A DNA stretch of 64,000 bases from positions 19,817,985 through 19,881,984 of the forward strand of contig CM035807.1 in the NCBI GenBank assembly GCA_020466095.1, given 5' to 3'. Both the position numbers and the translations under genes were made by a program. This document shows, piece by piece, positions 57,244 to 64,000 of the stretch (its first letter is position 1; each line of letters begins with the position of its first letter). The notes beneath the pieces were generated by a model, which did no database searches, was not told the origin of the DNA, and saw only the letters and a program-made list of their open reading frames with translations. Origin of the DNA: Chlorops oryzae. Lineage: Eukaryota > Arthropoda > Insecta > Diptera > Chloropidae.

Positions 57244-58067
57244 TTACTGATACCGCCATTCCTTCGGCACGATGTAATCCTTCAGATTAAATAGCGCCTT
57301 CGTATACCAGTGGACGCCATTTTGTGCGTGAGCAGTACTCGTTAAGCCAGTGCTAATGTTCGTTTCGGCTTGCTCAGCGCCAAGTGAAATTTTCGGATGA
57401 TTTTTCGATTTTTGTATGGAATTTTCTTTACTGAAACTCTGCGGTAACCATGACTTCAGAGTTGCCATTAAACGCATTGGCGCTAGACTCCAATGCGCCA
57501 AGGATTGACTATTTATAACAGCATAGCATGACGCGGCGACCGAGTCGACGATGATTGTACCCTTCATCTAAAAAAAAGAGAGATAGAGAGAGAGAGAAAG
57601 AGAATTTCATAATTAGGAATTATTTTGTGTGAATTTTAATTCTCTTCAACCCACCGTCAATGGTGCCACAACACCTTTTCGCAATACTGCACGCAGCTCG
57701 ACAACGCGCTCGGGCACTAATTGATCGCTGGCATTTTCGACGAAAAGGAAATCACCCTCTTCGATCCGATCGGCGAATATGTAATCCATAATGCCTTGCG
57801 CCTTCTTCCACGCAATGATCAGATGCGATGGCGTCACCGTCAGCGTCTTGCCGCTCTCCGTGCGCAATTGTACGAATTCCATTGCCTGCTCCAAATTACG
57901 ATCCATAAATAGAATGACTTCGCTGAAAACGCTATCGCCCGATTCCGTCATACTGAGAACACGATCGCCAATCACGATGTCCTTCATCTTTTTCCGCTCA
58001 CCACGATCCGTTAGTACAGTGCTCTCCGGCGTAAAGCAGCCATTCATATGCGGTATATGCGAGGCAT
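57244..58067 (-). CDS. hh: Hedgehog, last two coding exons (Hint autoprocessing domain)
   Basis: Exons 57655-58067 and 57244-57567 on the minus strand, joined by an 87-bp GT-AG intron in phase 0. Together they give 137 complete codons plus 107 residues. The first exon encodes the cleavage site GCF followed by [16 protein letters not shown]. The processing motifs [19 protein letters not shown] and TVTPSHL (Thr and His of the Hint active site) are all intact. The second exon carries [20 protein letters not shown] and ends at KEWRYQ. The domain cleaves the precursor at Gly-Cys and attaches cholesterol to the signalling half, which is encoded by exons beyond the right edge. The acceptor at 58068-58070 is TTGCAG. 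High similarity to fly hedgehog supports the symbol. Confidence 0.95.
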
Positions 58068-59044
58068 CTGCAATGGAGAAGGAAATCGTTTAAAACATTT
58101 TCATATTGCGCGTTCTCGGATAACTTTTTATAATTGAAATCGGAGACCTTAAAAAAAAGGACCTCATATAGGTACTCTGATAAGGCATTAAAGTAAGTCA
58201 GCTCACAGGTAGCCTTAGATATCGTATACAAAGAAGTCCCGTTGTGTTTAAGCCGCTTTGGCTCGAGTCCTGCCAAAGCGAATAAGATCCAAATCGGCCG
58301 CTCTCTCTCTCTCTCCCCTCTCTTTCTCTCGCTCTCTATTTCCCTCTTTCTGTCTCTCTGCCACAAAATAAACCATGTTATCGATACGCTGCTAGCATCC
58401 CACCCCAAATGCCATTATTATGTGCAAAAGGAAAGCGGCAAAAGGTTACTTAAGGATCGCAAAGGATTTCCTCTTTTCCAATTTGCAACATCACCACAAA
58501 TTCTATTATGTCTGTGAAAACAATGGCCTAAACTTGTTTGGGTTTTAATTATTGTTTTTGACCGTTCCAAATGTTATACAAAAGGAGAAAAAATGGGCGT
58601 TGTTACAGCATCCTTTTTTGGTATGTTTTGTAAGTATTATTAACGCCAAATTAGTCAGGAACGAGGAAAATGGCCTTTTGCCTATTTTCTTTTTCGGGTT
58701 TTCACGAATAAACGAAATCGATTTAAGAAGGCAAGAAGGCAAAGTATAAGCCGAAGGATGTGAGGTTTCTTTTAAACGATGAAGCTAGAAGTTCGACTTT
58801 GAGAGGTAGAGACATAGCTAAAGAATTATGGAAAAATGTTTTCTCATTTTAAGATGATCTCTTTAGTCGAATATGGAAGGCAATCTGGAAGAGAGATAAG
58901 GCTACAATGGGTCTAAGCTTTGAGGCCGCTTTTACGAATATTTTCTTATTTAAAATTATACATGGAATGAAGGATCGTATTGTCAGATGATGTAATTGCA
59001 AGGACCCACAAGATGGTTTTAGATCCGGAGGTCTCACTTTGCTT

Positions 59045-59228
59045 ACCACCCATCGGCTCCATATTGAGCTATAACCTCATAAAAGCATCCTTAAGCGGCA
59101 GCTCAGGGCCTGCTATTTAGGTTATGGCGAAACCTAGACCCAATAGAGCTGTTGGAAGTTAAAATTTTGATTGAGTGACCCCGAAAACATATAGTGAGAA
59201 CAGTTAGACCGCTGGGTCTGACTTTTTT
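59045..59228. repeat. Dispersed repeat family, copy 2 (CTGGGTCTGAC end)
   Basis: Shares CGGCTCCAT, AAACCTAGACCCAATxxAGCT and GCTGGGTCTGACTTTTTTT with 21115-21250. The left part also shows ATAACCTCATAAAAGCATCC, which appears inverted near 20690-20715. Confidence 0.5.
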
Positions 59229-61579
59229 TTCTGGGACTGTGCAACTATATCATCCGACAAAAGAATTCTGTGTTAACTTTTATGATTTTTACTCGAAAAT
59301 CCATCATGAGTTTTATTGCTGATTCCTTTGGTTTCGCTTTAAGGAAATCCGATAAGTCCAGACTCCATTGACAAAGGATAAACTTAAAAAAATTCCTTTC
59401 TTTCAGAACTTTTTCTAACTCCTTATAATAACAAGTCATTAATCTCCTCTCCATCCCGAAATCATATCTTCCACGCACAACAGAAAATAGGCAAATATCT
59501 CTGAAGACTTCTCACTTCCTTTTTTTGTTTTTTTGAAAATTTCTTTTCCTTAAATCTTTCCGCATTCAACTTCAAAATTTAGTGCTATACCAAGAACCAC
59601 CCAAGTTCGAATTGATTCGGCTCCTTTACTCATTGCCAGCGGGTGTACACGCAAGATTCAATAATATTTTGACTTAAAGTTGTCAGCATAATTGCAATTG
59701 TCATCTTGCCGCACAATGACGCCAATCGGCCGACTGCCATCAAACATCAAACGTAACACCCGCCAACGGATGTCCTTGCCCATTGAGAGCAACAAAAAAA
59801 AAAAAAAAAAACAAAATGAAAGGAAAGCAGTTTATAAATTATTGGTGTGAGCACACCACGACAGGACACAGGAGACACATGTACACACTCAGATCCCATT
59901 GAAAATTTTTTAATAAGATCGCATTAGGAAGAAGGCCTCGAAAAAAAAAATATATATGAGAAAAAAAGTTAAAGGAAAAGCAAAGGAACACACGATGGGA
60001 AAAGAACAGGCGAAATGTGTGGTCTTTCTCGCTTAAGTTCAAAAGGACCTATCGGCCGATGAGATATATATCGATTGATAACAGCATCGGCAGCAGCCTC
60101 ACTGCGTGTGCACGATTTGTTCACGAAGCAATTCTAATGTGTGCACAAATATTATCCTTTTTCCTTTGCTCTTCTCTGTGCCGACTAAGGTAACCCAAAA
60201 CCGACTTTTAGAATGAGAAAATCGAAAGAGAGTGGAAATTACCCAAAATCATGATCGAGTTGCTGTTTTTTCGGAGTCGTTTTTTTTTTTTTTTAGATGA
60301 TCTCGTAAGATATCCCTTGATTCAGCGTCAAGTCAAGTCACTGAATGAGGTTAGGATAAACATCAAATTTGTTCAGGAAAACGAGGTTGCAATTACAGGA
60401 TCATTTTTTTTTTCTCTCTTTTTTAAGAGATTTATTGTTTTTCGTGGGTGTGCCTCAAGGTGTTTTGTTATTGGAAAATTAGGGAACAACATGCTCAGCT
60501 GGTATAATTAATGACAACAATTTTGGAAGTATAAAAATGTATGAAAAAAAAAATGGTACAATAAATAAGATTGCGAGTCCTGAGGCTGCTTAATTCTGAA
60601 CATCGATCAATCGAGTCAATGTATCAAATTTTTCGAAAGTCCAAATCAATCAATTTCTACTTTAAAGCTGTCCAAATCTAGAGCTTCATACAAGGTCTCC
60701 AAAGTTTCTATGTGCTGGCCAAAGAAAATAATACACTCAATTACAGTCAACCCTCGAAGTAATAGCACTGTGAAACCACTTTGCTTATAGGCGAAAATTT
60801 GAGTACTCACAATGGCCTTTTTTTCTGGGTACTTATGTGCGAGGAATACTGTATATGATTACAGATATACACGATTAACAATTCGATTGTAAAAATGACG
60901 ACAACATTTTCTTCATTTTGACACCGCAACAACCGACAATCGACAACGCCAACCACAATGTCTGTGTGAAGAAAACCTCTTTTAAACGCCCCGATATTTG
61001 TGGTAACACTCAACACACACAACCGGGAGCACACACGTGCATTTCGGCTTTTATGGCTAATACTCTTAGACAGAAGCGTATCGACAAGAAAAATCAAGTC
61101 GAACCAAAACAGGGAGAGAGGAAAAAAGTGCCGTCTGTGGTAGCTTGAAGGGTCATAAATTAATAAACCATTAAAGTGGCTAAAATTATCATTCACATCT
61201 TTTTTTTTACTATTGTTATTGGTGCTATTGACGTTGTTGTTAGACTAAACTGATAAATTATTACAAGACAAAAGACAACAATAACAAAAACAAAAAAAAA
61301 ACATTTAACATTCCAATGGACCTTGAGGTGGTATTTCTTTTTATGCGATTGAAACGAGTCCGAGTGAGAGAGAAAGAAGACTATCGAGAGCAAATGTGCG
61401 AATGTATAGCGTATTCTCTTTAATTAAATTATATTTAAAAAAAATGGTACCCATTCCTCGTGGGAATCGAATCTGGGAAATACTCCAGCGGTCTTTCGTT
61501 GCCTTCTGGAAGGTTTTAAAATTGCACTAAGATCTGAAATCGGTTCCAAATTTTGACTTTAAAGTACTTTACCCGCAGG

Positions 61580-61985
61580 GGGAATCATTTATGATTTTCG
61601 GGCTTGGCAAACCCGCGGACCCCAGCCAAAAACGTCCACCAATACATGATTCGGGTATAAGGTCAAATTGGGAATTGCAAGAACCTTTTGGGGAATGTAC
61701 GCAGGGTTAATCGTACGATCTGCAATTAGTGCGGTTCAGCTATACTAGTTATAGTTGTATTCAAACCTTTAGGCCAGAATTTGTTTAAGAATTCTGCCCG
61801 GTTTTTTGGGTACGGCCCTTCGGGGACTATCGTGGGGGCTGTGCCATCTAATGAGGTAAGGATATTACCGGATCTCGACCCAAGTTCGACCCGATTCGGT
61901 CCATGCATCACTGATGAGGCGAATTGGGTACACTGTCGTTTGTGGAGTGCAGTGGAAACATTCGTATCTTGGGATACTGTGATGG
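61580..61985. repeat. Dispersed repeat family, copy 2
   Basis: Second copy of the 29430-29905 repeat, about 65-75 percent similar by eye. On the minus strand it has a 61-codon frame with PEGPYP and NTTITSIA, parallel to the other copy. It continues toward a (CCTAA)n tract ~400 bp further right. Confidence 0.55.
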
Positions 61986-62392
61986 AAGCACCTCATGTGC
62001 ATCACATAGAGCAATTTACTCCCTTAACTTTTATATTAACTTCGGTACATTATTCCTGTTGTCTTCAAAGATTGAGTACTGTCAAATGATGCAAACCAAA
62101 TACCCTGAAAAATGACTCAAGAAACCCTTAAACGTAGCTGACCTGCGCTAAAGAAAATTCCCCCAAAAATGTCACCGAGGAAACTGAGTCCCCTTACAGG
62201 GCAGCTCGAGAGTGCTTCTTCTTTGTTTTAGCCCTTTAAAAAGCTAACGGTTTTGATAGAAAACTACTTAAGGTTGGAATTAAAGTGAGGCCCTTAAAAT
62301 GGTGCCTATACAATTTTCGTCAGACTAATTACAGTGATATCACAACGGGCCCATGTGCGACCTAAGTGTGTCCCTTTAAAGGGGGCAGCCAC

Positions 62393-62434
62393 CCTAACCT
62401 AACCTAACCTACCTAACCTACCTAACCTAACCTA
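62393..62434. repeat. Short (CCTAA)n tract
   Basis: About eight CCTAA or CCTA units in a row, preceded by GGGGGCAGCCA. The complement TTAGG is the usual arthropod telomere repeat, but flies have lost it and this one is internal. It probably ends a dispersed element. Confidence 0.75.
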
Positions 62435-63651
62435 ATAAAAGTGATAAAATTGTTAAGAGAAATATCCCCTTAATCCTCATCTGCAAAAAAAAATTCAATA
62501 ATAATAAAAATAAAAACTTAAGCCATTACTCTAAAGAGGTCAATGGGACAAGATCATAAAAGTTTTAATAATAAAATTTATTTTTTAAATTTTATGTCCC
62601 GTAAAGTCTTCGCTTCAATAGCTTCAAAGCACGTAATCCTCAAAAAAATTTTAATTAAAAATAACGAGAAATATATATTGTAAAAAAAAAAAAACCTCTT
62701 TTCATACTTAAAAGGAGGTACAGTCAATAACTAAGCCGGGAAAATACAATTCGAGACTCTTTCTAAATAAAACAAAAAGCCAAAGCCAAGCGTAATCACA
62801 ATCTCAAAATCGCACGTGAAGCATCAACCGATCTTAAGTTCCTCTGGAGCATTCTCTCACAATAAACTTTTATGTTTAAAATAAGACCAAGAAACAAAAA
62901 ATCAAAAAAAAAAAAAAAAAAATGAGAAAAAACACCATGGGGAAAAGGAAAGGAAAGAAAAAAACCAATAAAACAGGCTTTTTAACAGCCTCTTCTTAGT
63001 CGGGAACATACCACTGTGCTGCCACTAGTCGCTTTCGATGTTCGAAAATTAATTGTTAATACGATTTGGTTGGCCATTTGGGTTCGCCTGGTATATACAC
63101 ATTAATATATACATATATATACATATATGCGTTTATATATAGTATGAGAAGTTGTAGTCTAGTCAGTCTTTTGCTCTTTTCTTCGCTGCTTTTCTTCTTT
63201 TCTCACTCTTCGGGCGTTTATTTTTACTTTATTGTTGTTTTTGTTTTTTTTTTTTTTGTTTTTTAGGTGGCGGAAAACAGGTCTTTCATAATGGGGCAAG
63301 TTCAAGCAGTTACTTTCGTACATGGAATCATATTGTTGCTTGTATAAAATGGTGTTTTCAACTGTAATGGCCACTGATACTTTAAACGTTTATAGTTCAA
63401 TGGAAAGTAAGCAAAAAATACGAAGACAAATGAGTCATTATTATTGATTTATTTTTTGTAATTTTTTTTTTTTTTTAATTGAATTTTAATATTTCCGCTT
63501 AGATTTGAAGAGTTTTGTTTTTATTTCGGAGTATTCGTCAGCGACCCATTTAAATCTCAGCCAAAGTGGTGGTTCAATTTCAATTCGAGCATCCTGCAAG
63601 ACCAGTTGTTGGATCATCAATTCACTTAATTTGACAGGCGGAGACCTAAAC

Positions 63652-63708
63652 ATGTCAAAACACAAAGCGAAACCGACACAACATGCGGTTATCCTAAAGC
63701 CCAGTGCG
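63652..63708 (+). CDS. Possible short first exon, 19 codons
   Basis: An ATG followed by MSKHKAKPTQHAVILKPSA and a good donor (GCG/GTAAGTTA) in phase 0. The codon use is less AT-driven than nearby frames. It could be the first exon of a gene to the right or a chance pattern. No partner exon is visible, and it lies on the strand opposite to hedgehog. Confidence 0.2.
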
Positions 63709-64000
63709 GTAAGTTATAGTTTTGTAACTGCCTTTGCTACAAAATCGAAGCCGGTTTTAAAGAAACCAATAATATAGAAGGAAAAACAACAGCAACAAAA
63801 TTCCAAACACAGCTACATACTCACATTGTTCGTATATATGTATGTATATGGTCTCACAATTATTTTGACCATTTGTCTTAGGCCCATTCTTTGTGCCGTT
63901 GTCCTATTGTTTTCTGTTTGTCTGACTTGCTAACTTCACACTCGCCTTTAGCCGTTTCTAATTCTTTCTTTCTTTCCTTCTATCTATGTATCTTTCTTCC

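Larger units (their letters stand above)
58068..64000 (-). other. hh: hedgehog intron, at least 5.9 kb
   Basis: I looked on the minus strand for the next hedgehog exon (which would encode a GFDWV-like segment ending before the split Asp codon) and did not find it. The upstream exons therefore probably lie beyond 64000. The intron holds CT and GA microsatellites (58300-58370), dispersed repeats (59045-59228, 61580-61985), a (CCTAA)n tract (62393-62434) and a possible + strand exon (63652-63708). The stretch 59690-59790 is less AT-rich and has a 43-codon minus frame; it could be regulatory but is not called. Confidence 0.6.

Noticed and set aside
59690..59820. Next upstream hedgehog exon on the minus strand
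   Set aside because: A 43-codon frame starting MGKDIRWRV is open here, but it does not resemble the hedgehog signalling domain and lacks suitable splice junctions.
1..64000. CRISPR arrays, bacterial operons, riboswitches
   Set aside because: The DNA is eukaryotic and spliced; no regularly spaced short identical repeats were seen apart from microsatellites and the ~498-bp array.

Overview
This is eukaryotic genomic DNA: AT-rich, gene-poor, with spliced genes using GT-AG introns, many microsatellites and many inverted-repeat transposons. The recognisable genes are an invadolysin (leishmanolysin-like protease), the processing domain of hedgehog, and insect-type acid lipases. Together they point to an insect, most likely a higher fly (Diptera) other than Drosophila. 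I cannot fix the genus by reading.

Layout. Positions 1-19217 hold no convincing gene. They hold transposon remnants: a ~235-bp MITE at 2161, a 457-bp element carrying a tRNA-like module at 4937, a 3.0-kb hAT-like element with ~600-bp inverted repeats and a perfect 8-bp target duplication at 7684-10701, and several short MITEs. Positions 19218-31506 (+) carry the 3' ten exons of an invadolysin gene, including a 31-nt micro-exon. Its introns hold nested repeats. Positions 34554-45904 (-) carry three tandem acid lipase genes with the same three-exon structure. Two are recent duplicates with patches of near-identity that suggest gene conversion. The DNA between them is full of foldback elements, a TATG microsatellite, ATCGAT clusters, a pogo-like element and a Ty3/Gypsy integrase relic. 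Positions 49690-50051 (+) encode a 97-residue single-pass membrane protein that I do not recognise. A LINE 3' end, a foldback element and an eight-copy ~498-bp tandem array follow (50853-56180). Positions 57244-58067 (-) are the last two coding exons of hedgehog, and the rest of the window to 64000 is a hedgehog intron of at least 5.9 kb.

The genes do not form a pathway. The lipase cluster is a normal tandem family of secreted, probably digestive or lysosomal, enzymes. Invadolysin is a zinc metalloprotease with a predicted GPI tail, and hedgehog is a secreted morphogen precursor.

The most unusual signal is a group of non-autonomous elements (4937, 22160, 33539, 39586, 46376, with relatives at 36654 and 40650). 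They share an architecture: terminal inverted repeats, a 2-bp TT/AA target duplication where both ends are visible, and an interior built from many degenerate copies of one short, element-specific word. Some also carry a tRNA-like A-box/B-box module. I report this as an inference to be tested.
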